From Yponomeuta sedellus (taxonomy: Eukaryota; Arthropoda; Insecta; Lepidoptera; Yponomeutidae), in the NCBI GenBank assembly GCA_934045075.1, contig OW203745.1, positions 10,528,373 to 10,592,372 on the forward strand: 64,000 bases of DNA. Direction: 5' to 3'. Of the stretch, positions 1 to 9,800 are shown in pieces. A program made the translations under genes and the position numbers. The stretch's first letter is position 1. The number at the start of each line of letters is the position of its first letter. The notes beneath the pieces were generated by a model that saw only the letters and a program-made list of their open reading frames with translations, did not search any database and had not been told where the DNA came from.

Positions 1-426
1 GGCTTTGAATATGTCTTCGTACATATCTTCCAATTCATCATCTGAGTGTGTCGAGGTCGGTGCGTCTACCTGAATGACTTCTTCAATGCCGAGTCTTGAT
101 CCTCAAGCGAGTGAAATATCGTATAGTTGATGATATGCATTTACGAATTAAATGCCATTTTTGGCTTGCGATTCGATATTGCGTTTTAAAAATGATTGAA
201 AATAACATAATCCTCGCGCACAATTCTTTAGAACGTAACAAACTGGTGCGCAGGTTCTTACAAAGTTTGATGTGGCGATTGATTCAACCCCTTATTATAA
301 GGCACTAGAAGTGATTTTTGACGAAAAAAATAGCTGAATACCTAGTTTATCGTGCGTAGAATCGAACTGCATTCATAACTTATTTTTTTCGATTTTGTCG
401 CTTGATTCGATCTTACATAACGTATT
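1..426. other. Stretch with no recognised feature
   Basis: AT-rich sequence. A 70-codon open frame on the plus strand (96-308) has no recognisable domain and I do not regard it as a gene. Confidence 0.5.
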
Positions 427-945
427 CCAATTTTCTAATTAAACAAAACATTTGAGCTAGATCGCTGTCGGTCGGTCGAGTACCGAGAAGGCTGGCGGCA
501 TCGCCTCGCTATGTAGCGAGGCTTAACCTTTGGCTAAAGTACATACCGTGTAAGATTGTGCCTAGAGGTGTCAACTAGGCACGATCTTTCACGTCACGAG
601 ATCTTTTTAAAGAGAAGTCCCGAGACCCCATAGTCCCAGAGTCTCTACCCCAAACGGCACAAATATGTGTATAGTAGTGTACTCTATATCAATAAATGCT
701 ACCATGCCCCCATGGCTGGCGGTCGCTTTGATATGAGACTGTGCAAGGGTTGCAGGTTGCGTCCCAGGTAAGCGATCATCCATTCATCCATGGAATCAGC
801 GATAATTTTTCTTTATTTACAATATAAAAAAATATCTTATAATATTTACAGAACCAAAAATAAAAACTATACTAAACTCTGAGGCTAAACGTAAACCAAT
901 TTTCTAATTTAAATAAAATATTTGAGTGATCTCGCTGTCGGTCGG
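427..945. repeat. Pair of ~50-bp direct repeats (427-476 and 896-945)
   Basis: Two copies of a ~50-bp sequence, each beginning CCAATTTTCTAAT and ending CGCTGTCGGTCGG, lie 469 bp apart in the same orientation with several substitutions. The DNA between them (477-895) has no long ORF. They could be degenerate ends of a small element or solo pieces of a dispersed repeat; I cannot name the family. Confidence 0.5.
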
Positions 946-1574
946 CACGCTTACGCTGGTGACGCTATTACGCCATTGCAAATTGCGCAATTTTATTGAA
1001 AGCTATGATAATACAAACATTTTTAAGGCTATTGATGCATGAATGACTTCTATGTAAATAGGTAAAGTAGTTCAATATTCCATAAAGAGTGTATTCCATT
1101 AGGTAGTTTAAATTTTCAATGGAATTCAATTCGGTTGAACCCTGTAATTAGGTAAAAAAAGTACTGTAGATACTGTGTTTTCACGGTTGTTTAGATTGTG
1201 TCAGTTTACATATAAAAATCGTTACCAAAGTTTTTCGATTAACCGCATTAGCAGTTTGGAAAATTATGTAATAGAGGTTTTTAATGTTTTCCTATAAATA
1301 AATAAAAATAAATAAAGTCGTTCAACTTTCGATGTCCAAATTTTCCAATGATTTTCAATGGCATTACTTTAATGTGATTGAACTGTATAATATTGCATTT
1401 GGATAGATAGATAGAACACACTTTAGTGCACAACCAAAAAAAGTATACAACCATGATTTTCTAACTCTAAGTAATGTCATTGATGGTCATTAGTGATGAA
1501 TTCGTTCAATGTTAAATATAAAATGCTTTACAATGGAATTGCTTCAATGTGATTGAACCGTAACCTAACCCCTA
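946..1574. other. Stretch with no recognised feature
   Basis: AT-rich sequence in which a motif containing CAATG/TTGAA recurs loosely (about 1118, 1350, 1533). No ORF or RNA gene is supported. Confidence 0.4.
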
Positions 1575-1648
1575 TTAGTGTCAATACATTGACACTAACA
1601 AGTGTCAATACATTGACACTAACAAGTGTCAATACATTGACACTAACA
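1575..1648. repeat. Three tandem 24-bp palindromic units
   Basis: Three head-to-tail 24-bp units start at 1577, 1601 and 1625. Each is a near-perfect palindrome: AGTGTCAAT, AC spacer, ATTGACACT. In the first unit the arms extend to 11 bp (TTAGTGTCAAT at 1575-1585, ATTGACACTAA at 1588-1598). It could be a small satellite or a cluster of dyad protein-binding sites; the sequence alone does not decide. Confidence 0.85.
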
Positions 1649-1920
1649 ATGTATTTGTCACTCTATCGATGCTGAGCATGTTTTACTCGGAAAACGTACA
1701 ACCCTGGGTGGTTCACATATCGACGGGCACCTCAGGAACCAGGTCACACGGAAACGGCGGGAAACAATGGCCCTGTCCGATGTCACTTCACTTAATGCGC
1801 TACCTTCTTTTCCTACGCCCCCGCCTGGATCCAAGTCTCGAATTTTCCAGAGCCGGGCGTTGAGCAAAGGAGTAAGTAAAGTAAAAGTTTTTCTTAAGGA
1901 TTCGCGATACTCATACATTA

Positions 1921-2167
1921 TAGTCTATTTATCCTTACGTGTTTAATTTAGTAAACAAGATTCTAACCTCAAAATTGACATCTGATGCCAAAAATAGATA
2001 TTTTTTCGCAAGTTCATGAACTTGGTTTATAAAATTGGCAGCGTGTTATCTAAAAAAGTGTACCAGATCACTTTTTTTACGGAAATGTGACAGTTTTCAA
2101 CAAAAAAAGTCCACTTTACCGGTAGAAGCTTGTTTACTAAAATGGACAAGTAAGGATAAATAGACTG
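1921..2167. mobile_element. TA-flanked MITE, 247 bp (copy 1)
   Basis: A 247-bp inverted-repeat element flanked by TA on both sides (1919-1920 and 2168-2169). Its ends read AGTCTATTTATCCTTAC and, inverted, GTAAGGATAAATAGACT, with homology running into TTTAGTAAACAAG. A second copy of exactly the same length is at 6603-6849. TA target and CAGT-type ends fit a non-autonomous Tc1/mariner-type element. There is no coding capacity. Confidence 0.85.
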
Positions 2168-2175
2168 TAGTTATA

Positions 2176-2285
2176 TACAGTCTACCCGAGACCACGGCAA
2201 CTGTAACATAATTATAAGGTAATTACGTTTTACCTAATAAATAATCGCGATTAGAGCTTTTTAATATATAACTAAGTAAAAGTTT
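2176..2285 (+). mobile_element. Penelope-like 3' end fragment (family 2)
   Basis: A non-coding fragment carrying GAGACCACGGCAACTGTAAC and a tail with AATAATCGCGATTAGA. It matches the right half of the inverted structure at 14340-14585. It is assigned to Penelope-like elements by resemblance to the terminal regions next to the Penelope ORF pieces at 18.8 and 36.5 kb. The family label is inference. Confidence 0.5.
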
Positions 2286-2574
2286 ATTTCTCACCATAAA
2301 GAGCAACATAAAGGCGGGGTATTATACGCCTTCAGGGCTTAACAAAATCACTTAAAGGTTTGTACGGTCAGCAACTACCTATTGAAAGTACATTGACGCA
2401 CGAGGTAAAATGCGCAAGCTGTAACAGGAAATAAGCAGACGGCGCAATTCACATTTGCGATACATTAGTTTTTATGTTTATTTACAATTTAGCTCGCATG
2501 TCACCAACATTAACATCCAACAATAAACAGTGAAGTTTTTAAATAATATTTTGGATTGGTTCAAACAACTCTCA

Positions 2575-2873
2575 ACAGCGATATCATTCCGATGTAAAAC
2601 TTAACTGCAAAGAAGGTACTCGGGGCTGCAAGTGATGCAAATTACTTTAGCCAGATGTCGCTGCCTGTACATATTATAGAGAGTATTGTAAAGAGGTTCG
2701 AAATTTCACTGATGCCGGTGAGTCGCCCATTAGCTCAGTTGGAAGAGCGCTGGCACGGATAGCCAGAGGTCGCGGGTTCGAATCCCGGCATAGGTGGAAT
2801 TTGAAGCCTCTAAATAAGTTTTTTAAAATTGTCCTTAGCACGGGTTAGTGCATTAAAAAAAAGAATATAACCC
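2575..2873 (+). mobile_element. tRNA-headed SINE, family A (full unit)
   Basis: One unit of the commonest repeat here. It begins near GATATCATTCCGATG, passes through a conserved ~140-bp segment and then a tRNA-like block (about 2727-2798) with box A TAGCTCAGTTGG and box B GGTTCGAATCC. It ends in TAGCACGGGTTAGTGCATTA plus an A-rich tail. The tRNA-like block folds with CTGGC/GCCAG anticodon arms, but loop position 33 is C, not T, and one T-stem pair fails. It is a SINE-type pol III head, not a working tRNA. Confidence 0.8.
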
Positions 2874-2931
2874 TCAACAACTATAAGAACGAGTGCCAGT
2901 CAGTTAACATCAACACTGTAGGGGTTCGGAG

Positions 2932-3553
2932 TAAAGCCTGATTAACATTTGCTTTATTTTCATGCTTTTTCAGCATGCTTTACATAGAGGTAGAATAAAA
3001 TAGACACGAAAAGCGTGCACCGGTAAGGGATAGCTAATCTTTTTGGGGTTTACGCAGTAGGAGCTCCTGGTAATAAAACTCATTCTCTCTCTCTGAGAAC
3101 AGGCCAGAGTGCTTAGTGCGAGTTTTTTAACTACTCGATCGCGTTAACGTAAACTCATATTTCTATGGCATCGAGGAAGCGCCACCTAGCGACAAGTATG
3201 GAAATTCAAATTGCTGAGTGCGAGTTGTAATGGTTTACGTTGAGAAGTGACCACGTTTACCAGCCAAAACACGAATAAACGCGAGTGCGAGTTGTACTGT
3301 GACAGCGTTTTGCCAGTTCGAACGGTTAACTTACTCATACTCACTACTCGATGCTCGATTAACGCGGTAGTAAAGTTATTCGATTGGATCTGTCAAACTC
3401 GCACTAAGCACTCTGTGCCTTTATTTGCATGGTAACCCCAAAAAAATTGCTTTCCCTTACGGCTGTTCGCTTGTGATGCCTCTATCCTATTCTACCTCTA
3501 TGTAAAGCATGCTCAAAAAGCATGAAAATAAAGCAAATGTAAATGAGGCTTAA
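2932..3553. mobile_element. Fold-back element, ~620 bp
   Basis: A large inverted repeat. The left end (TAAAGCCTGATTAACATTTGC) and the right end (inverted TTAAGCCTCATTTACATTTGC) pair, followed by paired CATGCTTTTT/AAAAAGCATG, a CTACCTCTATGTAAAGCATG block and a GGGGTT/AACCCC block. Inner arms also pair (AGTGCTTAGTGCGAGTTT with AAACTCGCACTAAGCACT). No ORF longer than about 60 codons. Non-autonomous fold-back or MITE; superfamily unknown. Confidence 0.75.
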
Positions 3554-3604
3554 CTAAAGCTACTAGCCTCTACAAGGCAATTATTGGTACAATTATTGGT
3601 ACAA

Positions 3605-3850
3605 TTGACGACCTCGGTGGCGCAGCGGTTTGGCACGCTGACTGTAAAACCAAAGGTCTCGGGTTCGATCCCCGGTCGGGGCAAACTAGGAAACGAACTT
3701 TTCTAGTTTGTCTCGGGTCTTGGATGTTATCTATGTATTTATTGTATTAAATCTATCGTCGAGTTAGCACCTATGACACAAGTCATTTAGTTGTACTTAG
3801 TATAGGGCTACCGAGATCTGTGTAATATGTCCATGAATATTTATCTATTA
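3605..3850 (+). mobile_element. tRNA-headed SINE, family B (copy 1)
   Basis: The tRNA-like head has box A TGGCGCAGCGG and box B GGTTCGATCCC, followed by a conserved body containing CTAGTTTGTCTCGGGTCTTG and a TATTTAT-rich tail. A second, very similar copy is at 41345-41590. Head, body and A/T-rich tail are typical of lepidopteran SINEs. The head is unlikely to be a functional tRNA because it always carries the SINE body. Confidence 0.85.
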
Positions 3851-3984
3851 TTATTATTATTCATTTATTTATAATTATCAATTCAACTAATTGCCGAACT
3901 AGGTGGTCCTGTATTTTGGCAATTAGTTTTATGTACTTTATGTGCAGATTAATTTCAGATGACTAATTTAAGTATTACGCGTCT

Positions 3985-4180
3985 CAAGTATACGGATATA
4001 TCGTAGAGTGTGAGACGAGCAACCGACGACGCGAGCTCCGTCTCTGCTCACCATGATTAAGCTCTGCGAATCGGAGCGAAACCTGGTCGGACTTTTCCGA
4101 TATAACAACACCCGTAAGTAAATCCGGACTAAAAGTCTACAATGTGTTGTGCTTACGAAAGTTTTAGTTAAAAAATACGG
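3985..4180 (+). mobile_element. Penelope-like element, 5'-truncated 3' end (family 1)
   Basis: Begins at GTGTGAGACGAGCAACCGAC and runs through CTCACCATGATTAAGCTC and CCCGTAAGTA to CTTACGAAAGTTTTAGTT. The same sequence at 37585-37745 is the end of a Penelope-like ORF and its 3' non-coding region, which identifies this as a truncated copy. Other copies are at 14865-15075 (opposite strand) and around the errantivirus. Confidence 0.75.
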
Positions 4181-4207
4181 ATATATTAGTAAATATGGTT
4201 ACGGTTT

Positions 4208-4592
4208 TAGCCTCTAAATAGGTTTTTAAATTTGTTCCTTAGCACGGGTTAGTGCATTAAAAATAAAAATAGTGTAATCATGTGGGTACAGTGATATCGT
4301 TCCGATGTTAAAACCTAACTGCAAAGTAGGTAGTCGGGGCTGTAAGTAATGCAATTTGCTTAAGTCAGATGTCGCTGCCTGTACGTAATACAGAGAATAT
4401 TGTAAAGAGGTTCGAAATTTCACTGATGCCGTGAGTCGCCCATTGGCTCAATTGGTAGAGCGCTGGTACGGATAGCCAGAGGTTGCGAGTTCGAATCCCG
4501 GCATGGGTGAAATTTTTAGCCTCTAAATAGGTTTTTAAATTTGTTCCTTAGCACGGGTTAGTGCATTAAAAATAAAAATAGTGTAAATATGG
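4208..4592 (+). mobile_element. SINE family A, tail joined head-to-tail to a full unit
   Basis: A tail piece (4208-4290, GCCTCTAAATAGG to ATAGTGTAATC) runs directly into a complete unit (4290-4592) in the same orientation. The tRNA-like head is at about 4438-4510. The same head-to-tail junction occurs at 22.9 kb, so the family can exist as tandem dimers and its true 5' and 3' ends are ambiguous. Confidence 0.8.
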
Positions 4593-4849
4593 TTAGTTAT
4601 TACTTAATTGTTGAGCAAAAGATTCCTTTACTGGGTAATTGAAAGGCTTCACGTATTGTACGAGCGAACATTTTATTTACGGCGTACTTAACAAGAACTT
4701 CAGGTTCAAAACTTTGATGTGGTTTTTGGCGCTTGTTAATTCTTTTATCTAGTCTGCTTGAGATATGGCGTAAGGTATACTGTGTTTTGAGGTACCAAAA
4801 TCTTGGGTTTCATACAATACGAGTATATTGTAATTTTTGTTTTAATAAG

Positions 4850-5242
4850 TTTTTCGCGCTTTTAAGCGCTCGTGATCTAGGCGAACCGAGTGATTGAAAT
4901 CAATCACTTGGATTGAGCAACAGCAGGTGCGGTCTGGTACAGGATGGGTGAGCGTCCCGTGACTACCGCTAGTGGCATTTTTCCGAGCGCTTCCGTGCTT
5001 TGCAAGGCACGTTAAGCCGTTGGTGCCGGCTGTCATATAATGGCAGTCGTTAAGCCTTGTCAAGCCTTATGGGCGGCTTGATAACCTCTGACAGTAAGGC
5101 CCGCCACCGTCTTACAATCCTCTACCAACCAGGACTTGGCCCCCGTGGTGGAGTATGTCCTAACGTTCCTGCGATGCAGGAAGAGACCCGTGCCCCAGTA
5201 GTGGGGACATACAAGGGTTGATAACGATAACGAAGTTTTTCG
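4850..5242 (+). mobile_element. 5S rRNA-derived SINE (copy 1, near full length)
   Basis: The 5' part resembles insect 5S rRNA across the internal promoter: GAGCAACAGCAGG followed by GCGGTCTGGTACAGGATGGG, the order of 5S box A, intermediate element and box C. A conserved body follows (AAGGCACGTTAAGCCGTTGG ... CGATGCAGGAAGAGACCCGT) ending GGGGACATACAAGGGTTGAT. 5S-derived SINEs are the SINE3 class; assignment here is by visual alignment. At least nine other copies or pieces are in the window. Confidence 0.8.
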
Positions 5243-5345
5243 CAAAGCGGTGGGCAGTGACTGGAAGAGGAGAGCCGAAAATCGGGCTCAGTGGTGTGTC
5301 TTGTGAGAGGCCTTAATCCAGCAGTGGACTGACACTGGCTGATTA
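5236..5345 (+). pseudogene. LINE reverse-transcriptase C-terminal relic
   Basis: In one frame the sequence reads DWKRRAENRAQW, a stop, then EALIQQWTDTG, followed by a GATGATGAT-rich tail. This is the usual C-terminal ending of insect RTE/R1-like LINE ORF2 proteins. It is a 3'-end fragment with an internal stop and abuts the 5S-derived SINE. Confidence 0.6.
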
Positions 5346-5610
5346 TGATGATGATGATTATGATGATGATGATGAAGTTTTAGGAGTTACTAGACAAATA
5401 ATGTGGAACAAAAAAAAATATTTGAGGAAAAGTAGCGCTTATTGTGTTTTATTTGGGGCAGCTTTTATTTATTAATCCAGCAGTGGACTGACACTGGCTG
5501 ATTATGATGATGATGATTATGATGATGATGATGAAGTTTTAGGAGTTACTAGACAAATAATGTGGAACAAAAAAAAATATTTGAGGAAAAGTAGCGCTTA
5601 TTGTGTTTTA
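5313..5610. repeat. Identical 139-bp direct duplication
   Basis: 5313-5451 and 5472-5610 are the same 139 bp (TTAATCCAGCAGTGGACTGA ... TTATTGTGTTTTA), apparently without mismatch, separated by 20 bp (TTTGGGGCAGCTTTTATTTA). Both copies contain the LINE tail and the TGATGATGAT tract. This is a recent local duplication or an assembly artefact. Confidence 0.9.
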
Positions 5611-5973
5611 GTCGGGGCTGTAAGTGAAGCAAATTGCATCACTTACAGCCCCGACTACCTACTTTGCACGTTCAGTGATATCATTCCGATGTTAAACCTA
5701 ACTGCAAAGTAGGTAGTCGGGGCTGTAAGTGATGCAATTTGCTTAAGCCAGATGTCGCTGCCTGTACGTAATACAGAGAATAGTGTAAAGAGGTTCTAAA
5801 TTTCACTGATGCCGGTTAGTCGCCCATTGGCTCAATTGGTAGAGCGCTGGTACGGATAGCCAGAGGTTGCGGGTTCGAATCCCGGCATGGGTGAAATTTT
5901 TAGCCTCTAAATAGGTTTTTAAATTTGTTCCTTAGCACGGGTTAGTGCATTAAAAATAAAAATAGTATAATAT
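5609..5973 (+). mobile_element. SINE family A with an inverted cap
   Basis: A short inverted segment (5609-5664, containing GCATCACTTACAGCCCCGAC) precedes a full plus-strand unit (5665-5973). The inverted piece is the reverse complement of the unit's own internal GTCGGGGCTGTAAGTGATGC block, giving a local hairpin. The tRNA-like head lies at about 5821-5892. Confidence 0.8.
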
Positions 5974-5989
5974 TAAATATGTGAATGTT

Positions 5990-6107
5990 ATATTCTTTTT
6001 AATGCACTAACCCGGTGTAAGGACAATTTAAAAAAAACAATTTAGAGGCTAAAAATTCCACCCATGCCGGGACTCGAATCCGCGACCTCTGGGTAACCGT
6101 GCCAGAA
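5990..6107 (-). mobile_element. SINE family A, truncated (minus)
   Basis: Tail and part of the tRNA-like head on the minus strand (TAATGCACTAACCCGGTG ... GGGACTCGAATCC ... CCGTGCCAG). It breaks off inside the anticodon arm. Confidence 0.75.
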
Positions 6108-6600
6108 TGATGTGAATGTTGTAATTGTATTTAAGTTTGTTTCTCAATCATAAACAAACATAATACAATTTAATCACTAATTGCAAAAGGGGCACATTTT
6201 CATGAGTGTAAAATGTTCAGGAAACTATAAAATGTAAATATCTTTTAATACAATTATTTTTTTGCCGTCGTTTTGATCTCCTATAGATGTATGACTCTCT
6301 TTGGAAACCTGTAGTGACAATGTGAGGGTGAATACTTTATGGGTATACTATTTATTGGCTTTTAAAATCCATGCACATGTTCCCTTTTTGCTAAAAACTC
6401 TACAGGTGTTCCCTTTTTACACTTAGGTAACTAAAAAAAATCAAAGCCCAATTATTATGAAAAAGTAATGTTATTTATTAAAATTTTAATAATTATAAAT
6501 CAAATGTGTGCACACTAATGATGTACTATTTCATCACGCTGTAATCGGTTTTCGGTTGGCCACTCTAATATTTCTTTCCAGAATTTATTGTGGTGTTCTA
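6108..6600. other. Stretch with no recognised feature
   Basis: AT-rich. Contains two loose repeats of GTTCCCTTTTT (about 6379 and 6410), a motif that recurs near 7090 and 7240. Confidence 0.4.
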
Positions 6601-6602
6601 TA

Positions 6603-6849
6603 CAGTCTATTTATTCATACTTGTCCAATTTAGTAAACAAGATTCTAACCTTAAAATTGAGATTAGATGCCTAAGCTAGACATTTTCTCGCAAATTCATG
6701 AACTATGTTTATAAAATTGGCAGCGTGTTATCTAAAATAGTGTTCCAGGTTACTTCATTTATGGAAATATGTCAGTTTTGGACTAAAAAGTCACAGTTTA
6801 AGGGTAGAATCTTGTTTACTAAATTGGACAAGTAAGAATAAATAGACTG
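6603..6849. mobile_element. TA-flanked MITE, 247 bp (copy 2)
   Basis: Same family and length as 1921-2167. The terminal inverted repeats begin CAGTCTATTTATTC and extend past AATTTAGTAAACAAGATTCTA, with TA at 6601-6602 and 6850-6851. The interior keeps the GGCAGCGTGTTATCTAAAA block of copy 1. Non-coding Tc1/mariner-type MITE. Confidence 0.9.
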
Positions 6850-6851
6850 TA

Positions 6852-7483
6852 GGAATATACTCCTTCAACTTTATTAGATCGTTCATCTTGCTTTGAAGCA
6901 TTTGGTATTTTATTTGAGTTCAGACTTCCCGTAGGTAGAGCTACTATAGAATCCCCTGGTTTGCTTGATGATCACAGACAAAAATAATGCATAGACAAGT
7001 AAAAAGCCCGATTAATACGATTGAAAATAATGTTGTTCGTATAGTATGGCGAATTGAAAAATTCGAGCAAAAAGGGCAAGTGAGTGTGGTTTCTTGCCCT
7101 TTTTGCGCTGAACAGAGTTGATTGCACTGGAACAATTCTGATACTATACAGAGTTGAAGCGCCATTTTTGCAGAAAATGTAGACATAACCTTGCAGACCA
7201 CATTTATGTCAAAAAAGCTGTATGAGTACCAAAGTACTGAACGTGCCCTTTTTGCAATTAGTGATTCAATTACAGTTTCAAACATCGGATTTGGATGAAA
7301 TTTGGCGCGAAGGTATTTATTAAACAGTCTGATTTAACAAAACTAATTCTTTTCATTTTATGCCTCGTGGATTTGAAAGACAGGATACGGGAAAAAGAGC
7401 GGGAAAATTGCCTTGTCTCGATTTATTTACCTTATTTTTTTATTTATTTATTTATGCTAAGTTTCTATCTAGAAGTGAACTTG
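6852..7483. other. Unassigned stretch with a 14-bp perfect hairpin
   Basis: No gene recognised. A perfect 14-bp inverted repeat, GCAAAAAGGGCAAG (7067-7080) and its complement (7093-7106), has a 12-nt loop; the same CCCTTTTTGC motif recurs at about 7240. A minus-strand open frame of 113 codons (6944-7285) has no recognisable domain. Confidence 0.5.
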
Positions 7484-7665
7484 AGAGATCTTAAAAACCT
7501 ATTTAGAGGCTGAAAATTCCACCCTTGCCGGGATTCGAACCCGCGACCTCTGGCTATCCGTGCCTGCGCTATTCCAACCGAGCTAATGGGCGACTCACCG
7601 GCATCAGTGAAATTTTTAATCTCTATACAATATTTTCTGTATTACGTACTGATCGTAGAGAGATC
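7484..7665 (-). mobile_element. SINE family A (minus, partial)
   Basis: Starts in the CCTATTTAGAGGCT tail region, contains the complete tRNA-like head on the minus strand (GGGATTCGAACCC is box B) and stops in the upstream TTCTGTATTACGTACTG segment. Confidence 0.8.
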
Positions 7666-8199
7666 TTAACAACTGTCATAACCTAGAATAAATGAACCTA
7701 GAATCAATAACCAAGGACTTTAATCACTTTCCGCCAACAACGGCCATTTTAGCGGAAATCGATTAGAGTTCTAGTATATTGGACTCAGGTTCTAAACTGT
7801 AGGTGCCAAAAATAGTCGTCATACCTAGTTGTTAGGATTTTTCATGTACACTCTTAGATAAAAATGTATTATTAAACAAGTTATGATTTTTTTTCCATTG
7901 GTGGCGTTAGTTAAGAACCCGAAGTGCCTCGCAATGGTACTTTGCCTTTTCCGTATACTATCTTCGACTAATACCATGTGCGATTCATACAATCGACAGC
8001 ACATCAACCTTCACATGCATATGCTTTTGTGACAGTTCAAAGTTAAGTAGTGAAAGGAACTATCGTGAGAAAACCCGCCTGTCTAGATACTGACATACCT
8101 CAACACTAGAACTCTGCGTTAGAACGTAAATAAGCAAATTAATTATAACTAAACGTATAACTAATATAGCCTGAAGAAGAAGAAGAAACGTATAACTAA
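7666..8199. other. Stretch with no recognised feature
   Basis: No ORF, RNA gene or clear repeat identified apart from a short GAAGAAGAAGAAG tract. Confidence 0.4.
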
Positions 8200-8395
8200 A
8201 TTATAAATGGCAGTCGTTAAGCCATGTCAGAGGCCTTATGGGCGGCATGATAACTTCTGACAGTAAGGCCCGCTACTGTCTTACAATACTCCACTAACCC
8301 GGACTTGGCCCTCGTGGTGGAGTATGGCCTAACCTTCCCGCGATGCAGGAATAGACCCGTATCCCAGCAGTGGGGACATACAAAGGGTTGATATC
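8200..8395 (+). mobile_element. 5S-derived SINE, 3' part (copy 2)
   Basis: Body without the 5S head: TGGCAGTCGTTAAGCCATGT ... GATGCAGGAATAGACCCG ... GGGGACATACAAAGGGTTG. Confidence 0.75.
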
Positions 8396-8584
8396 AAACG
8401 TATACACATAACGAGGAATATGTCCACCTGGGACGTCCCTTACTCGCCCTTGCCAACACTTTACCTCTATCCTCTTCCCTCATCCTCTCCAAAGTATGGC
8501 CAAACCAACGCAACATTATTTTCCCAATTCTAGTCGCTACATCCTTCTTCAATACATAACTTAGAAAACAAAGTCACTGGTTAC

Positions 8585-8720
8585 ACTATTTTTATTTTTA
8601 ATGCACTAACCCGTGCTAAGGTAAGGTAATTGGTAGAGCGCTGGTACGGATAGCCAGAGGTTGCGGGTTCGAATCCCGGCATGGGTGAAATTTTTAGCCT
8701 CTAAATAGGTTTTTAAAGTC
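8585..8720 (+). mobile_element. SINE family A, fold-back chimera
   Basis: A minus-strand tail (8585-8625, ACTAACCCGTGCTAAGG) is joined to a plus-strand unit that begins inside box A (AATTGGTAGAGCGC) and continues to AATAGGTTTTTAAA. One of several copies starting with an inverted piece of its own 3' end. Confidence 0.75.
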
Positions 8721-8726
8721 ACTGGT

Positions 8727-8792
8727 ACATGCCCGGTCTGGGAATCGAACCTGGGTCATTGTTCTTCTCACTGGACCGTTCTCAAATTATAT
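8727..8792 (-). mobile_element. tRNA-like SINE head relic (minus)
   Basis: The minus strand carries a box B-like GGTTCGATTCC (plus GGAATCGAACC at about 8741) and an approximate box A region. No intact cloverleaf could be drawn, so this is a degenerate SINE head or tRNA pseudogene. Confidence 0.45.
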
Positions 8793-8808
8793 TGTAATGT
8801 AATCTAGA

Positions 8809-8854
8809 ATATCCGAATTATATTTAGACTCGAAGCTAAATATAATTCGGATAT
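8809..8854. repeat. Perfect 19-bp inverted repeat
   Basis: ATATCCGAATTATATTTAG (8809-8827) and its exact complement (8836-8854) flank an 8-nt loop. No T-run or adjacent gene suggests a terminator; possibly the core of a tiny MITE. Confidence 0.8.
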
Positions 8855-9038
8855 TGAGCGTTAAGCCGTCATTGTTATTAAGACCCTATACATCATCTTC
8901 ACACAAAGGCGCTAAAAATTTCATTTTATGTGATGACGCAAGCACCTTTTGCGGCCAATGGGGAAAATATTTTGCTGAAGCTTTTCCTATATTAACGAAC
9001 GGTTCTCGAGCGGGATGTTTTTTTTTCTTAGAGTTGAG

Positions 9039-9112
9039 GATGCATCGGTAGCCCTGTGGGTAGAACAATGGACTCGGAATCGAGAGACCCCGGTTCGATT
9101 CCCAATTCTGCA
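9039..9112 (+). mobile_element. tRNA-like SINE head relic (plus)
   Basis: A tRNA-like sequence GCATCGGTAGCCCTGTGGG ... CCGGTTCGATTCCC, with box B GGTTCGATTCC and a recognisable anticodon arm (ACTCGGAATCGAGA). The 3' acceptor strand is a poor match. It directly precedes a family A unit. Confidence 0.45.
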
Positions 9113-9117
9113 CGACA

Positions 9118-9278
9118 CGTTGCTACGTAATACAGAGAGTATTGTAAAGAGGTTCCAAATTTCACTGATGTCGGTGGTCGCCCATTAGCTCAGTTGGGTG
9201 AGCTCTGGCACGGTTAGCCAGAGGTCGCGGGTTCGAGTTCGGCATGGGTGGAATGTCTCTTAATAGGTTTTTAAAAAC
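9118..9278 (+). mobile_element. SINE family A (partial, plus)
   Basis: From ACGTAATACAGAGAGTATTG through the tRNA-like head (9180-9252, with a small deletion in box B: GGTTCGAGTTCGG) to AATAGGTTTTTAAAAA. The A-rich 3' tail is missing. Confidence 0.75.
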
Positions 9279-9519
9279 GTTGTTTACATTCATTTGGTGT
9301 AAAGGTGCTATTTGAAAACCAGCTCTGTTTCGAATAGAAACAGCAAACGCCGAACTAGTAGCATTGTCACACGAACACTTTATTTAATAATTATTTAACA
9401 TATTTCTTTGTGGCAAAACGAATCATTAATTCATACAATGCGGGCCCGCATTGTATGCTTTGTATTATGCATTGTATTAAATAAAGTGCGCAGTGCCCAG
9501 CCCATCTGAGACGCAGCGA

Positions 9520-9800
9520 CTTGATGAATCTGACGTTAATTAAAGTTATCAATGGCAATGATGGAATCTTATACGTATAGGTGGTTTCTAATGTATTAGA
9601 TTTAAGAGGACCTAAGAAAAGATTGTACCTATTGGAGAAGATATAAGATTGGAGTTTTTTTTCGCGCTGCGCTGTGTAGTGGAGAAAACACTACGGCTCG
9701 AAGGCAGCGGCTTTCACTTTCACTTTCATGTTACATTGTACTTTGACATTCAGCAAACAGAATGTAAATTCTTTACGTTGAAATAAATTGAATTGACGAT
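9520..9800 (+). repeat. Dispersed 3'-UTR-like repeat (copy 1)
   Basis: Shares blocks with 22355-22590: GGCAATGATGGAATCTTAT, TTGGAGTTTTTTTTCGCGCTGC, GGCAGCGGCTT and ACATTCAGCAAACAGAATGT before an AAATAAATTGA end. It resembles the 3' untranslated tail of a LINE, but no ORF is attached to either copy. Confidence 0.6.

Noticed and set aside
2727..2799. tRNA gene (perfect box A and B, cloverleaf-like)
   Set aside because: Same sequence recurs in about 15 SINE copies, anticodon loop position 33 is C, T-stem has a failed pair and an extra base; it is a SINE head.
5343..5373. Regulatory GATGAT tract
   Set aside because: It is the usual 3' tail microsatellite of RTE/R1-like LINE insertions, seen again at 45.9 kb.
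6944..7285. Small membrane protein gene on the minus strand
   Set aside because: Hydrophobic stretches exist, but no start context, splice pattern, homology motif or neighbour supports it.
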